From Marinobacter azerbaijanicus (lineage in GTDB: Bacteria > Pseudomonadota > Gammaproteobacteria > Pseudomonadales > Oleiphilaceae): a stretch of 64,000 nt of DNA. The notes under the pieces are model-generated. The model worked only from the letters and a program-made list of their open reading frames with translations. It searched no databases and was not told where the DNA came from. The translations under genes and the position numbers were made by a program. The stretch is taken from NCBI RefSeq assembly GCF_030250645.1, contig NZ_JASSVS010000001.1, positions 62,001-126,000 of the forward strand, written 5' to 3'. Shown here piece after piece: positions 1 to 9,105 of this stretch. The first letter of the stretch is position 1. Each line of letters opens with the position of its first letter.

Positions 1-1001
1 ACGTTATTGAGCATATTGAAGGCTTTGCGGAACTGACCGCGGCAGGTCGCACTGGCAAACACGCCGCGCTCTGCCTGCGCCAGGCCGACCAGATTGCCCG
101 CAACGATTCCCGGGCGGATACCCGCACCGGATGGAACCTGGGGTTGGCCCAGGTCATGGTTAACCTTTCTGTGGTGCTGGCCCTGTGGATGGGGCTTCAG
201 TTATTCCAGCAGGGACAGATCAGTGGGCCTGTAGCCGTGTTACTGCCCGTAGCCCTGCTGGGGTTACTGGAAGTCTACTCGATGCTGCCTGACGCGTTTG
301 CCAGGCTGGGCGGAACACTCGCCTCCGCAGCAAGGCTTAATCGGGATTGTTCGGTTGGTCAGCCTCTGGAACCGACCGCCCGGCAGCAACCGATTGAAGA
401 CGCAAATGCACTGGAACTCCAGCAGATTACCATCCGGTTCGGAGTGCACACACCGGTCATCAGCCGTTTTGATCTCAAGGTTCACACCGGTGAATGGGTT
501 GGCATTATTGGCAGCTCCGGCGCTGGCAAATCCTCTCTGGCTGATGTCATGGCCGGGCTTGAACAGCCCGCTTCCGGAAGCGTCCGCAGTCATCAGGCAC
601 CGGCGTATCTCACGCAACAGACGGTGCTGTTTGAGGACACCCTGAAGGCGAACCTCCAGTTAGGCAAGCCGGGTGTCACTGATGCGGAGCTGTGGCGGGT
701 TCTTGAACTGGTAGCTATGGCCGATCGTTTCACTCATGAACCGGCGCAACTGAATACCTGGCTGGGTTCAATGGGCAGTCAGCTATCCGGTGGTGAAGCC
801 CGGCGTATCGCGCTTGCCCGGGTCCTCCTTAGCGAGTCCCCGATACTGATTCTGGATGAACCGTTTACCGGTGTGGACGCGAACACCCGAGACACGGTCG
901 CAGCCGGGATGAAACGTTGGCTGGCAGGAAAAACCGTGATTGCACTGGGACACGCGCCGGAGGCCTTCCCGGCCCCCGACCGGACCATACGGCTCAACTG
1001 A
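1..1001 (+). CDS. cydC: CydC, thiol/heme exporter subunit (C-terminal part)
   Basis: The reading frame is open from base 3, so the start lies upstream of the window and about 332 residues are visible. They comprise the end of a transmembrane region, then an ABC nucleotide-binding domain with a Walker A (GSSGAGKS, near 500-535), the signature LSGGE (784-798), Walker B LILDEP (845-862) and a short H-loop (GHA). CydDC exports cysteine and glutathione to the periplasm and is needed to assemble cytochrome bd oxidase. The weakly conserved, short ATPase end fits CydC rather than CydD. The partner cydD would lie just upstream. The assignment to CydC rather than another ABC exporter is probable, not certain. 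Confidence 0.8.
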   Translation, partial: VIEHIEGFAELTAAGRTGKHAALCLRQADQIARNDSRADTRTGWNLGLAQVMVNLSVVLALWMGLQLFQQGQISGPVAVLLPVALLGLLEVYSMLPDAFARLGGTLASAARLNRDCSVGQPLEPTARQQPIEDANALELQQITIRFGVHTPVISRFDLKVHTGEWVGIIGSSGAGKSSLADVMAGLEQPASGSVRSHQAPAYLTQQTVLFEDTLKANLQLGKPGVTDAELWRVLELVAMADRFTHEPAQLNTWLGSMGSQLSGGEARRIALARVLLSESPILILDEPFTGVDANTRDTVAAGMKRWLAGKTVIALGHAPEAFPAPDRTIRLN

Positions 1002-1008
1002 CCCTGAC

Positions 1009-2250
1009 TCAGCTGGTTTCCAGAAGTTCGAAGGTCAGCCCCGCCTTGCTGGTCAGGCGGTCGAACAGTTTGCCATCCAGTAGTGACGACGGCGTCCAGA
1101 ATCCGCCCTGTTTCTCACCTTCCACATCAAAAGCAAGGCTCATTCCGGCTTCACCCAGCATCTTGCCTGTGGAGCCATAACCCGGGTCCCTGTCACCGGT
1201 TACCTTGGTCTTGATGGTCTTGCCGTCGGCGGTTTTACCCACGAAACGCAGATCATAGAAGCCGTTTTTCTGGGCTTCGGGGCTCGGACCTTCGCCGGGC
1301 TTGGGCACAAACTTTTCAACGATCCAGCGGGAAGGTTTGAAGGCAGAGGCGGTAAAGAAACCGCCGAGAGCTCCGGTGATAGCGTAGGCTGCAAGACGCC
1401 CTTTCACGCCCCGCCCTGTCATCATGGCTTCATCGTAAGTGAACTCCTTGCCGTAACGGGCGTTCTGCAGTGCATTGGAGCGGTGGACGATCCGTGTGTT
1501 GATGGCCCCCATCACGAATGGAGCCAGCCAGACACCAAAATCCCTGTCGAACTCTGCCCCTTTCAGGCTCGGCTGACGGGTCTTGGAGCGATGCTCCGGT
1601 GGGCAGATGGAAAACGGGTTAGCCAGCTCTTTGCGCAGTTTGGGATCGGCGGCAGCCTCTTTGGCAACATTCATCATGCTGGCCACCGTACCGCCGGAAA
1701 ACTCGCCCTTGGCGACCTTGACCCGCATGCGAACGTCCTGGCAGGGCGTACCAAACGTTGCTTCTGCCTGTTCCTGCAGGAACCACACACCCATGTCCGA
1801 GGGAATGGAGTCGAAACCACAGCAATGCACAATGCGCGCGCCAGAGGCCTTGGCTTTATCCTCGTAGGTCTCCACCATCTTGCGGATCCACTGGACTTCG
1901 CCGGTCAGGTCACAGTAATCCGTGCCGGTTTCAGCGCAGGTTTTAACCAGCGGCTCGCCATACAAGGCGTATGGGCCAACCGTTGAAATCACCACACGGG
2001 CCTGGTCACACATGGCTTTGAGCGATTCCTCATCGCTGGCGTCAGCGACAATCATTGGCAGCTCCCCTGCGCCCTTCCCCAGGCTCGCTTTCAGGGTGTT
2101 CAGCTTGCTCTCGGAGCGCCCGGCGATGGCCCAGCGAACATCCTTGCCAACGCCATAGGTTTCAAACAGGTAGGTAGTGAGAATCTGTCCCACGAAACTG
2201 GTGGCACCGAATACCACGATGTCGTAGGAGGTGTCAGTCTTGTTACTCAT
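1009..2250 (-). CDS. Saccharopine dehydrogenase-like NADP-binding oxidoreductase
   Basis: A 413-residue protein with an N-terminal Rossmann fold (DIVVFGATSFVGQ, residues 10-22), characteristic of the saccharopine-dehydrogenase / trans-acting enoyl reductase family. Members about 400 residues long act on lipid or polyketide substrates in mycobacteria, but the substrate in proteobacteria is unknown. It is probably not a lysine-pathway enzyme, because no lysine genes are nearby. It converges on cydC with a gap of 7 bases, leaving no room for a terminator. The ATG start is preceded only by a weak ribosome site (GGACAACC). Confidence 0.8.
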   Translation of the reverse strand: MSNKTDTSYDIVVFGATSFVGQILTTYLFETYGVGKDVRWAIAGRSESKLNTLKASLGKGAGELPMIVADASDEESLKAMCDQARVVISTVGPYALYGEPLVKTCAETGTDYCDLTGEVQWIRKMVETYEDKAKASGARIVHCCGFDSIPSDMGVWFLQEQAEATFGTPCQDVRMRVKVAKGEFSGGTVASMMNVAKEAAADPKLRKELANPFSICPPEHRSKTRQPSLKGAEFDRDFGVWLAPFVMGAINTRIVHRSNALQNARYGKEFTYDEAMMTGRGVKGRLAAYAITGALGGFFTASAFKPSRWIVEKFVPKPGEGPSPEAQKNGFYDLRFVGKTADGKTIKTKVTGDRDPGYGSTGKMLGEAGMSLAFDVEGEKQGGFWTPSSLLDGKLFDRLTSKAGLTFELLETS

Positions 2251-2277
2251 TGGTTGTCCTTAATCCTTCAATATCCG

Positions 2278-2703
2278 TTATGAATGGCCAGCGCCGGTCC
2301 GGGCGGCCTTGGCACCCATCAGCACCAGGAAAAGTGCAACGCCCAGCCCCCAGAAGCCGTTAAGAATCAGTCCCCCTACCCAGGTCTGGGCAGACACCGC
2401 AAGCCCCTTGAGGGGAAAGACCACAAGCATTGCGACAGCGGTTGGCCCGATGGCGCCTACTATTACATTACCCAACCAGAACTTAAAGCCAGCCAGTCGC
2501 CTGAGAATGGCCCAGAGTACCAGGCCCCAAAGGCCACCAAAGAATGCCAGTGAAAACACGGCAGGCACCCCAAGAGGCGGCACCGGGCTCAGGTTGTATG
2601 GTGCTGATGGCACCATGCCCGCCACATGGAACAGGGCGAAAAGGCCCTGGTGAAAAATCAGTGTTGCGAGAAATCCACTAATGAACGCTTTTAACCAGAT
2701 CAT
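2278..2703 (-). CDS. Small four-helix membrane protein, unknown function
   Basis: A 141-residue protein with four hydrophobic segments (about residues 3-28, 45-68, 76-100 and 110-133) joined by short loops. I chose the ATG at 2703, which begins MIWLKAF inside the first membrane helix. An upstream ATG at 2787 would add a polar, unlikely extension. It lies 27 bases upstream of the oxidoreductase on the same strand, so the two may be co-transcribed. I do not recognise the family and assign no function. Confidence 0.65.
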   Translation of the reverse strand: MIWLKAFISGFLATLIFHQGLFALFHVAGMVPSAPYNLSPVPPLGVPAVFSLAFFGGLWGLVLWAILRRLAGFKFWLGNVIVGAIGPTAVAMLVVFPLKGLAVSAQTWVGGLILNGFWGLGVALFLVLMGAKAARTGAGHS

Positions 2704-2828
2704 GTCATCATCCTTACGTTTGTTTCCCTGGAGATTGCTATAACACGTCGCACCGGCCAATCGATTCAAACGACCGATACTGCACACTCTGTCAGGATTG
2801 ATACACCCGAATCCCGGAGGTTACCCCA

Positions 2829-3158
2829 TTGAATACCCTGCTTCTGGTACTGAGCCTCATACTTGTCATTGTCAGTAGCTGGCTGTTCTGGCAAGTGCAC
2901 CGTCAGCGTAAAATGATTGACGAAGCAAATGCTGAAGGCCATGGCCCCGATGATACAAGAGAGCCGCAGATTGTGCTTACGCTCCGGGTGCGTGACCCGA
3001 TTGCTCTGGCCAAGCGTGAGTCGAAATCGGCCCGAATGCTGGCTGACCGCCTTCCGGTTATGGTTGAACGACTGGTTTATCAGGAAGTGATGAACGAGCT
3101 GGAACTGGAACTGGCAGAACGGGAGATCGACGTGGAAATGAAACTCGAATACCGATAG
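2829..3158 (+). CDS. Membrane-anchored small protein, unknown
   Basis: A 109-residue protein that starts with TTG, supported by a good ribosome site (CGGAGG at 2816-2821). Residues 2-22 form one hydrophobic anchor (TLLLVLSLILVIVSSWLFW). The rest is charged and helical, ending in a run rich in Glu and Leu that may be a coiled coil. It is followed 8 bases later by another small membrane-linked gene, and the two probably form one unit. Function unknown. Confidence 0.65.
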   Translation: MNTLLLVLSLILVIVSSWLFWQVHRQRKMIDEANAEGHGPDDTREPQIVLTLRVRDPIALAKRESKSARMLADRLPVMVERLVYQEVMNELELELAEREIDVEMKLEYR

Positions 3159-3166
3159 GAGCCGCT

Positions 3167-3640
3167 ATGGAAGCAACAACCCTGCTCAGCCTGTTAGCCA
3201 CGGCTTCCGCTACCGGGCTTCTGGTCTGTGCCATCAGACAACATGCCCATAATACCCGTAACCTCAGAATACTCAGAGCGCAACAGATCTCTGCCAACAG
3301 CCACATCCAGAAAAGCCGTATGGACCTGATGGAAACCCGCAACCGTGCCCGATTGCTGGAAGAGACCGTCAAGAACGGCACCAGTGCGGTAGAGAAAGTG
3401 CACAAGGCAATTACCACCACAACCTTCAGCCTGATCGACCGCTTCTCAAGCAACGAAGAATTCCGGGAGAACGCCCGCAGGGCCCGGGAAACCCACGACC
3501 AGACCAGCGAAAGCATCTATCGTACTGTTCACACCACCAACAAGGCCCTACATATCCTGGCGGATTCGCTGTTTTTCGGTAAGAAGGAAAAGAAGCTGAC
3601 AGCCCGAAAAATCCGACAAGGCCGTGAACAGGAAGAGTAG
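3167..3640 (+). CDS. Membrane-anchored coiled-coil protein, unknown
   Basis: A 157-residue protein with an N-terminal hydrophobic segment (about residues 3-22) and a long charged, probably helical remainder with many Arg, Glu and Thr. The ATG follows GATAGGAGCCGCT, a clear ribosome site. It is the second gene of a two-gene unit and is closed by the terminator at 3666. I do not recognise the family. The pairing of two single-anchor helical proteins suggests a structural or scaffolding role, which is inference only. Confidence 0.65.
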   Translation: MEATTLLSLLATASATGLLVCAIRQHAHNTRNLRILRAQQISANSHIQKSRMDLMETRNRARLLEETVKNGTSAVEKVHKAITTTTFSLIDRFSSNEEFRENARRARETHDQTSESIYRTVHTTNKALHILADSLFFGKKEKKLTARKIRQGREQEE

Positions 3641-3665
3641 AACGAACAACAAAACAGACAGAAAC

Positions 3666-3693
3666 AGAAAAGGCACCCTAAGGTGCCTTTTCT
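3666..3693. terminator. Bidirectional terminator between 3167-3640 gene and etfA
   Basis: A perfect 12-bp hairpin, AGAAAAGGCACC with loop CTAA and its exact complement. It carries an A tract on the left and a T tract on the right, so it can stop transcripts from both convergent genes. Confidence 0.9.
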
Positions 3694-3708
3694 AACTGAG
3701 TCAGAAAG

Positions 3709-4650
3709 TTACAAGACTTTCTTCAACTCTTCCTCAAGCTGGGGAACTGCTTCGAACAGATCCGCAACCAGGCCATAGTCCGCTACCTGGAAGATCGGCG
3801 CTTCTTCGTCCTTGTTGATCGCTACGATCACCTTGGAGTCAGACATGCCGGCCAGGTGCTGGATGGCACCGGAAATACCAACCGCGATGTACAGCTGTGG
3901 CGCAACGATCTTGCCGGTCTGGCCGACCTGCATGTCGTTGGGCACAAAGCCTGCGTCGACAGCAGCACGGGAGGCACCTACCGCGGCGCCCATCAGGTCA
4001 GCAACCTGCTCCAGCATCTTGAAGTTTTCGCCGTTCTGCATGCCACGGCCACCGGAAACCACGATACCGGCGCTTGCCAGATCCGGACGGTCAGACTTGG
4101 CCAGCTCTTCGTTAACGAACTGAGACAGGCCGGCGTCTTTTACGATGTCCAGAGTTTCAACGGTGGCGGAACCGCCTTCACCGGCAACCGGATCAAAGGC
4201 AGTCGGACGAACCGTGATCACCTTGATGCTGTCAGTGGATTTGACGGTGGCAATGGCGTTACCGGCGTAGATCGGGCGAACGAAGGTGTCTTCGGACTCC
4301 ACACGCATGATGTCGGACACCTGGGCAACGTCCAGCAGCGCGGCAACGCGCGGCATGAAATCCTTGCCAACGGTACCGGCGGCCGCCAGGATATGGCTGT
4401 AACCTTTGCCTACCTCGGCAACCAGCTCGCCCAGGTTCTCACCCAGAAAGTGACCATACACAGCGTTGTCGGCAACCAGTACCTTGTTAACGCCTTCGGC
4501 CTTCGCGGCTGCTTCGCCTACCGCTCCACAGTTTTCACCGGCAACCAGTACGTCGATGTCGCCACCGATGGCTTTGGCAGCCGCCAGAACGTTCAGGGTT
4601 GCCTGCTTCAGCTCGCTGTTGTCATGTTCAGCAATTACAAGGATGCTCAT
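3709..4650 (-). CDS. etfA: Electron transfer flavoprotein, alpha subunit
   Basis: A 313-residue protein of normal family length. The C-terminal FAD-binding half shows the classic run of motifs: [11 protein letters not shown] (about residue 200), [31 protein letters not shown] and [11 protein letters not shown]. With EtfB it forms the soluble heterodimer that collects electrons from acyl-CoA dehydrogenases and hands them to ETF-QO. The ATG directly follows the etfB stop with no intergenic base, so translation is probably coupled. Confidence 0.97.
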   Translation of the reverse strand: MSILVIAEHDNSELKQATLNVLAAAKAIGGDIDVLVAGENCGAVGEAAAKAEGVNKVLVADNAVYGHFLGENLGELVAEVGKGYSHILAAAGTVGKDFMPRVAALLDVAQVSDIMRVESEDTFVRPIYAGNAIATVKSTDSIKVITVRPTAFDPVAGEGGSATVETLDIVKDAGLSQFVNEELAKSDRPDLASAGIVVSGGRGMQNGENFKMLEQVADLMGAAVGASRAAVDAGFVPNDMQVGQTGKIVAPQLYIAVGISGAIQHLAGMSDSKVIVAINKDEEAPIFQVADYGLVADLFEAVPQLEEELKKVL

Positions 4651-5400
4651 TTAGATCACCTTCGCTTCGTTCTTCAGTTTGTCGACCAGCTCAGCTACGT
4701 CAGCCACCTTCACGCCTGCCTGGCGGGAGGCCGGGGCCTCTACCTTCAGGGTAGAAAGACGTGGAGCAAGCTCAACACCCAGGTCAGCCGGGCTCATGTT
4801 GTCCAGCGGCTTCTTCTTGGCCTTCATGATGTTTGGCAGAGAAGCGTAACGCGGCTCGTTCAGGCGAAGGTCGGTGGTAACAACCGCAGGCAGGTTGAGG
4901 GCAACGGTCATCAGGCCGCCATCGACTTCGCGGGTCACATTGACCTTATCGCCTTCAACAACCACTTCAGAAGCGAAAGTGCCCTGGCCCATGCCAGTCA
5001 GTGCAGCCAGCATCTGGCCGGTCTGGTTGTTGTCAGAATCGATGGACTGTTTGCCGAGAATGACCAGCTTGGGCTCTTCTTTCTCAACCACGCTCTTGAG
5101 CAGCTTGGCCGCTTCGAGAGACTGAACCTCTTCGTCTGTTTCGATATGGATACCACGGTCAGCACCCAGAGCCAGAGCGGTACGGATTTGCTCCTGGGCG
5201 GCCTTCGGGCCGATGGATACCACCACGATTTCACTGGCAACACCCTTCTCTTTCAGGCGAACCGCTTCTTCAACAGCGATTTCGCAGAATGGGTTCATTG
5301 CCATTTTGACGTTGGCGAGATCAACGCCGGTGTTGTCCGGCTTGACGCGCACCTTTACGTTGTAGTCGATAACTCGTTTTACAGCGACCAGAACCTTCAT
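4651..5400 (-). CDS. etfB: Electron transfer flavoprotein, beta subunit
   Basis: A 249-residue protein starting [16 protein letters not shown], with the AMP-binding N-terminal fold and the ETF-beta signature ([19 protein letters not shown]). It is first in the etfBA operon, with a good ribosome site (GAGGAATCT) before the ATG. ETF-QO is encoded divergently about 410 bases away, so all components of the electron route from fatty-acid oxidation to quinone sit together. Confidence 0.97.
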   Translation of the reverse strand: MKVLVAVKRVIDYNVKVRVKPDNTGVDLANVKMAMNPFCEIAVEEAVRLKEKGVASEIVVVSIGPKAAQEQIRTALALGADRGIHIETDEEVQSLEAAKLLKSVVEKEEPKLVILGKQSIDSDNNQTGQMLAALTGMGQGTFASEVVVEGDKVNVTREVDGGLMTVALNLPAVVTTDLRLNEPRYASLPNIMKAKKKPLDNMSPADLGVELAPRLSTLKVEAPASRQAGVKVADVAELVDKLKNEAKVI

Positions 5401-5654
5401 AGATTCCTCGTTCTTCTACGATGAGTTTACATTTGAGAACAGCACATACTCGCGGGACCTGCTGTCTGTCAGGGCGTCATAATACTGCAGGCAAAGGCCC
5501 CCGGGGTCAATAGCCCCGCAAGACGTTCCAGGGGCGCATTCGCGGCCAATGAACGTTGGTTGACTCCACCTGAGCGTGAGACGATACTAAAAAACGATTC
5601 ATAACACGTTTTGGCCCAGCGCCTTCAAACAATGCCAAAGGTAGACCCAAATTT

Positions 5655-5693
5655 CAAACAAACGTTTGTTTGATTATTCAATTGCGGTATCCT
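5655..5693 (+). promoter_or_regulatory. Palindromic operator overlapping ETF-QO promoter
   Basis: Bases 5655-5672 are a perfect 18-bp palindrome, CAAACAAACGTTTGTTTG. It contains the -35 element of a likely sigma-70 promoter for ETF-QO (TTGTTT, 16-bp gap, TATCCT at 5688-5693). GAAAC/CAAAC half-sites facing GTTTG resemble operators of PsrA, the TetR-family repressor of fatty-acid degradation in Pseudomonas; that this is a PsrA site is inference. The remaining intergenic sequence (5401-5654) must hold the etfB promoter, but I see no convincing hexamer pair or RNA structure there. Confidence 0.65.
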
Positions 5694-5813
5694 TTCACCT
5701 TATAAGACAGGTACGTTTGCTTTGCAGGAGTCGTCTGTACGAACTTTTACCGGTATGATGACGCCCCTGAGAAATTGCCTGTTGGCATCACTAAAACAGA
5801 TGAGGAGACCAAC

Positions 5814-7466
5814 GTGGAACGCGAATCGATGGAATTTGATGTTCTGATCGTCGGCGGTGGGCCAGCTGGCCTTTCGGCAGCCTGTCGTATCATGCAAATG
5901 GCTCAGGAAGCCGAGCAGGAACTGACCGTCTGCGTCGTTGAGAAAGGTTCCGAGATCGGGGCTCACATTCTGGCAGGCACGGTATTTGAACCTACTGCCC
6001 TCAATGAATTGTTCCCTGACTGGAAAGACAGAGGCGCACCGCTGAACACGCCGGTCACCCGTGATGACATTTTCCTGCTCAAGAATCAGGACGGCGCCAC
6101 CAGGATCCCCAATGCCTTTGTGCCAAAGAACATGCACAACCATGGCAACTACATCATCAGCCTGGGCAATCTCTGTCGCTGGCTGGCTGAACAGGCTGAA
6201 GCCCTGGGTGTGGAGGTCTATCCCGGTTTTGCCGCCTCCGAAACCATCGTCGAAGATGGCCAGGTGAAAGGCATTATCACCGGCGATATGGGTGTGGCCC
6301 GCGACGGCTCCGAGAAAGAAGGCTACATGCCCGGCATGGAGCTGCGCGCCAAGTACACCCTGTTCACTGAAGGCTGCCGCGGTCACCTTGGCAAGCGCCT
6401 GATCCAGGATTTCAAGCTGGACGAAGGCAAGGATCCGCAGCACTACGGCATCGGCATCAAGGAACTGTGGGACATCGACCCGGCCAAGCATGAGCCAGGC
6501 CTGGTTATTCACACCACTGGCTGGCCCCTGAACGAGTCCGGTTCCACCGGCGGCTCCTTCCTTTACCACCTGGAAAACGGCCAGGTTTACGTGGGACTGA
6601 TCACCGACCTGTCGTACAGCAACCCGCACCTGAGCCCGTTTGATGAGTTCCAGCGCCTAAAGCTGCACCCGGAAATCAAAAAGCACCTGGAAGGCGGCAA
6701 GCGTGTAGCCTATGGCGCGCGAGCCATCACCAAGGGCGGCTTCAATTCCCTGCCGAAGATGAGCTTCCCCGGCGGCCTGCTTCTGGGCTGCGACGCCGGC
6801 ACCCTGAACAGCTCCAAGATCAAGGGTTCCCATACTGCCATGAAGTCCGGCATCCTGGGTGCAGAAGCGGTGTTCGAGGCCCTGAAGGGCGGCAAGAGCG
6901 GTGAGGAAATCACCAGCTTTGAAGATCGCTTCAAGGACAGCTGGCTGTACAAGGAGCTCTATGACGAGCGGAACTTCAGCCCGGGCATGCACAAGTTCGG
7001 TAACTTCGTGGGTGGCGCTATTGCCTATATTGAGCAGAACATTCTTCATCGCAGTCTGCCAATAACATTCCACGACACAACACCGGACTATGCCACCCTG
7101 AAGACAGTTGATCAGGCGAAGAAGATTGATTATCCGAAGCCGGATAACAAGCTGACCTTCGACAAACTGTCCTCGGTGTTTATTTCCAACACCAACCACG
7201 AAGAGGACCAGCCGGTTCACCTGAAGCTGTCCGACCCGGAGATTCCCATCAAGGAGAATCTGCCGAAGTACAACGAGCCTGCCCAGCGTTACTGCCCGGC
7301 CGGTGTGTACGAGGTGGTTGATGCAGAAGATGGCAGTGGCAAGAAGTTTCAGATAAACGCCCAGAACTGCGTTCACTGTAAAACCTGCGACATCAAGGAT
7401 CCTGCCCAGAATATTACCTGGGTAACGCCGGAAGGCGGCGGTGGTCCGAATTATCCGAATATGTGA
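5814..7466 (+). CDS. Electron transfer flavoprotein-ubiquinone oxidoreductase
   Basis: A 550-residue inner-membrane-associated flavoprotein. It has an N-terminal FAD motif (GGGPAGLSAA), a central substrate/quinone domain and a C-terminal ferredoxin-like 4Fe-4S domain with Cys494, Cys519, Cys522 and Cys525. It oxidises reduced ETF and reduces ubiquinone. I chose GTG at 5814, which has GATGAGGAG as ribosome site 6 bases upstream and gives the family start MEREsMEFDV. A TTG at 5775 in the same frame has no such support. The palindrome upstream suggests repression, relieved by fatty acids or acyl-CoA. Confidence 0.95.
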   Translation: MERESMEFDVLIVGGGPAGLSAACRIMQMAQEAEQELTVCVVEKGSEIGAHILAGTVFEPTALNELFPDWKDRGAPLNTPVTRDDIFLLKNQDGATRIPNAFVPKNMHNHGNYIISLGNLCRWLAEQAEALGVEVYPGFAASETIVEDGQVKGIITGDMGVARDGSEKEGYMPGMELRAKYTLFTEGCRGHLGKRLIQDFKLDEGKDPQHYGIGIKELWDIDPAKHEPGLVIHTTGWPLNESGSTGGSFLYHLENGQVYVGLITDLSYSNPHLSPFDEFQRLKLHPEIKKHLEGGKRVAYGARAITKGGFNSLPKMSFPGGLLLGCDAGTLNSSKIKGSHTAMKSGILGAEAVFEALKGGKSGEEITSFEDRFKDSWLYKELYDERNFSPGMHKFGNFVGGAIAYIEQNILHRSLPITFHDTTPDYATLKTVDQAKKIDYPKPDNKLTFDKLSSVFISNTNHEEDQPVHLKLSDPEIPIKENLPKYNEPAQRYCPAGVYEVVDAEDGSGKKFQINAQNCVHCKTCDIKDPAQNITWVTPEGGGGPNYPNM

Positions 7467-7484
7467 TTCGGAGCTTTGAAAAAG

Positions 7485-7510
7485 CGGCCCATTCTTGGGC
7501 CGTTTTTTTT
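7485..7510 (+). terminator. Terminator of ETF-QO gene
   Basis: Stem CGGCCCA, loop TTCT, stem TGGGCCG, followed by eight T (7503-7510), 18 bases after the ETF-QO stop codon. Confidence 0.9.
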
Positions 7511-7515
7511 GGGCG

Positions 7516-7715
7516 CTGAAAAGGTATGCGAGGAAGTCGGATTTCGCTGCGCTCTATCCGACCTACCCTATACCCTCGTAGGTCGGATTAGGCCTGAAAG
7601 GCCGTAATCCGACAACTGAAAAGGCATGCAAGGAAGTCGGATTTCGCTGCGCTCTATCCGACCTACCCTATGCCCTCGTAGGTCGGATTAGGCCTCAAAG
7701 GCCGTAATCCGACAA
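7516..7715. repeat. Tandem 100-bp duplication of an inverted REP pair
   Basis: Two 100-bp units (7516-7615, 7616-7715) differ at only about four bases. Each holds two REP-like palindromes facing each other. One runs from GTCGGAT to ATCCGACCTAC (7536-7566; 7636-7666). The other runs from GTAGGTCGGATTAGG to CCGTAATCCGAC (7578-7613; 7678-7713). The GTAG tetranucleotide at the foot of the hairpin is the hallmark of REP elements mobilised by RAYT (TnpA-REP) transposases. Related elements lie at 49422-49513. No transposase gene is in the window. Confidence 0.85.
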
Positions 7716-7727
7716 CTTTCCTTCAGT

Positions 7728-7753
7728 CAAAAAAAACGGCCCACAAGGGGCCG
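7728..7753 (-). terminator. Terminator of slyD-like gene
   Basis: Read leftward: stem CGGCCC, five-base loop, stem GGGCCG, then a run of T (the A tract at 7728-7736 on the plus strand). It lies 24 bases past the stop of the gene at 7777-8238. Confidence 0.85.
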
Positions 7754-7776
7754 CTTTCATACAACCGGAAAAGCGA

Positions 7777-8238
7777 TCAGTGAGCGTGACCGTGCTCTTG
7801 CTCTTCATCGGTTGCTTCGCGCGCTTCTACCACTTCCACATCAAAGTGCAGGGTCTGGCCTGCCAGCGGGTGGTTGGCGTCGATGGTGACAGTGTCGTCG
7901 CCTACTTCCACAACACGGACTACCTGGGGGCCGCCCGGAGTCTGTGCCTGGAACTGCATGCCCGGCTCGATGGTGTCCACACCTTCAAACGCGGAACGGG
8001 GAACCGGCTGAACCAGCTCTTCGTTGACTTCGCCGTAACCTTCACTGGGCTCAACAGATACTTCTACCTGATCGCCAGGATTCTTTTCATTCAGCGCATT
8101 TTCCAGTCCGCCGATAATGTTCTGAGCACCTTCCACATAAGTCAGAGGCTCGCGACCTTCTACACGGGAGGAATCCAGTTCTTCTCCCTGGTCGTTGGTG
8201 AGCGTGTAATGGATGGTGACAACACGAGGTTGGGCCAT
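7777..8238 (-). CDS. slyD: SlyD-type FKBP peptidyl-prolyl isomerase
   Basis: A 153-residue cytoplasmic prolyl isomerase and chaperone. The N-terminal half begins the FKBP fold (VVTIHYTLTNDQGEELDSS; YVEGAQNIIGGLENAL), followed by the inserted chaperone flap (about residues 70-125) and the return strand LHFDVEVVEAREAT. The tail is short (EEQEHGHAH), with three His instead of the long metal-binding tail of E. coli SlyD, so nickel delivery is doubtful. The ATG has a strong ribosome site (GGAGATC). It is the last gene of the leftward gpsA-sixA-DUF1285 cluster. Confidence 0.88.
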   Translation of the reverse strand: MAQPRVVTIHYTLTNDQGEELDSSRVEGREPLTYVEGAQNIIGGLENALNEKNPGDQVEVSVEPSEGYGEVNEELVQPVPRSAFEGVDTIEPGMQFQAQTPGGPQVVRVVEVGDDTVTIDANHPLAGQTLHFDVEVVEAREATDEEQEHGHAH

Positions 8239-8441
8239 GTGATCTCCTTGCGTGTCGCAATGACTGTTTGATTTAAATTTGGGTAATCGAAAGTAATCTT
8301 GAACAGCCAGACTGCACAGAGGGACTTACGACCACCGGGCCTCGTTAGAGAGCCAGGCTCGGTAACAAGTTCGAAAATACAGTTTAACAAGTGTCGGACT
8401 GCGTTTTCTACCGTGAGTTATTTGGGACGGCGCTCAGTATT

Positions 8442-9011
8442 TCAACCTTTGGCGGCAATTTTATAGAAATTTCCGTTACTCCAGACACCTATAGCGGTTT
8501 CACCATCGGCCTGCCCTTCAGTAGCCAGGTCGGCAAGGTCATAATAGGCGGCGGTAACAAGCCGCGCTTCAGTTCCATGCCGCAGTTTCACCACTGGACG
8601 CGGTTCGTCGGTTCCCTCGTAGGTTCCGACATGCAGCGGGTGCTCTTCCCCGATCTCTATGGTTTCCCCGGTATTGGTGGTCACAGACAGAACCTGCTCC
8701 CGGCCTTCCCCGCTTGCCTGCAACGAATGCGCGATGAGGGGGGCATCTTCAACGCTGATCCGCCACTTTTCCACCGGCGTGAGCAGGTAATAATGGCCGT
8801 CGTCTTCCCGCCGCAGGATAGTGGAGAACAGCCGTACGATAGCCTCTCGAGCAATGGGAGTGCCCTGATAGAGCCACTGACCATCACGAGCCACAACAAT
8901 ATCGATGTCTCCCGACAGGTCCGGATTCCACTGATCCAGTGGCGGCAACCCCTTCTCCGTGGATTGGGCGCTTTCGACTTGTTCCGCAATCGTTTCGGGC
9001 TTCTGGGTCAT
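8442..9011 (-). CDS. DUF1285 family protein
   Basis: A 189-residue soluble protein recognised as DUF1285 from its core (PPLDQWNPDLSGDIDI, IVVARDGQWLYQGTPI, YYLLTPVEKWRI). The family is widespread in proteobacteria and adopts a compact beta-rich fold; its biochemical role is not known to me. There are no membrane segments or signal peptide. It lies between sixA and slyD on the same strand, 94 bases after the sixA stop, so it may have its own promoter. The roughly 200-base gap towards slyD shows no further gene. Confidence 0.8.
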   Translation of the reverse strand: MTQKPETIAEQVESAQSTEKGLPPLDQWNPDLSGDIDIVVARDGQWLYQGTPIAREAIVRLFSTILRREDDGHYYLLTPVEKWRISVEDAPLIAHSLQASGEGREQVLSVTTNTGETIEIGEEHPLHVGTYEGTDEPRPVVKLRHGTEARLVTAAYYDLADLATEGQADGETAIGVWSNGNFYKIAAKG

Positions 9012-9105
9012 AGGGATGATTCCTGTGTGAATTCTCGGGGAACTATGGGTACAGATGGCCGAATTTTAAAGGGGGACGACAAACTGAACGACACCCCCTA
9101 AAGCC

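Noticed and set aside
3856..5424. Long plus-strand ORF (522 codons) opposite etfA/etfB
   Set aside because: It is antisense to two certain genes and has His/Gly/Gln-rich shadow composition and no domain.
7516..7715. CRISPR array
   Set aside because: Only two 100-bp units, each made of inverted palindromes with no unique spacers, and no cas genes; they are REP doublets.
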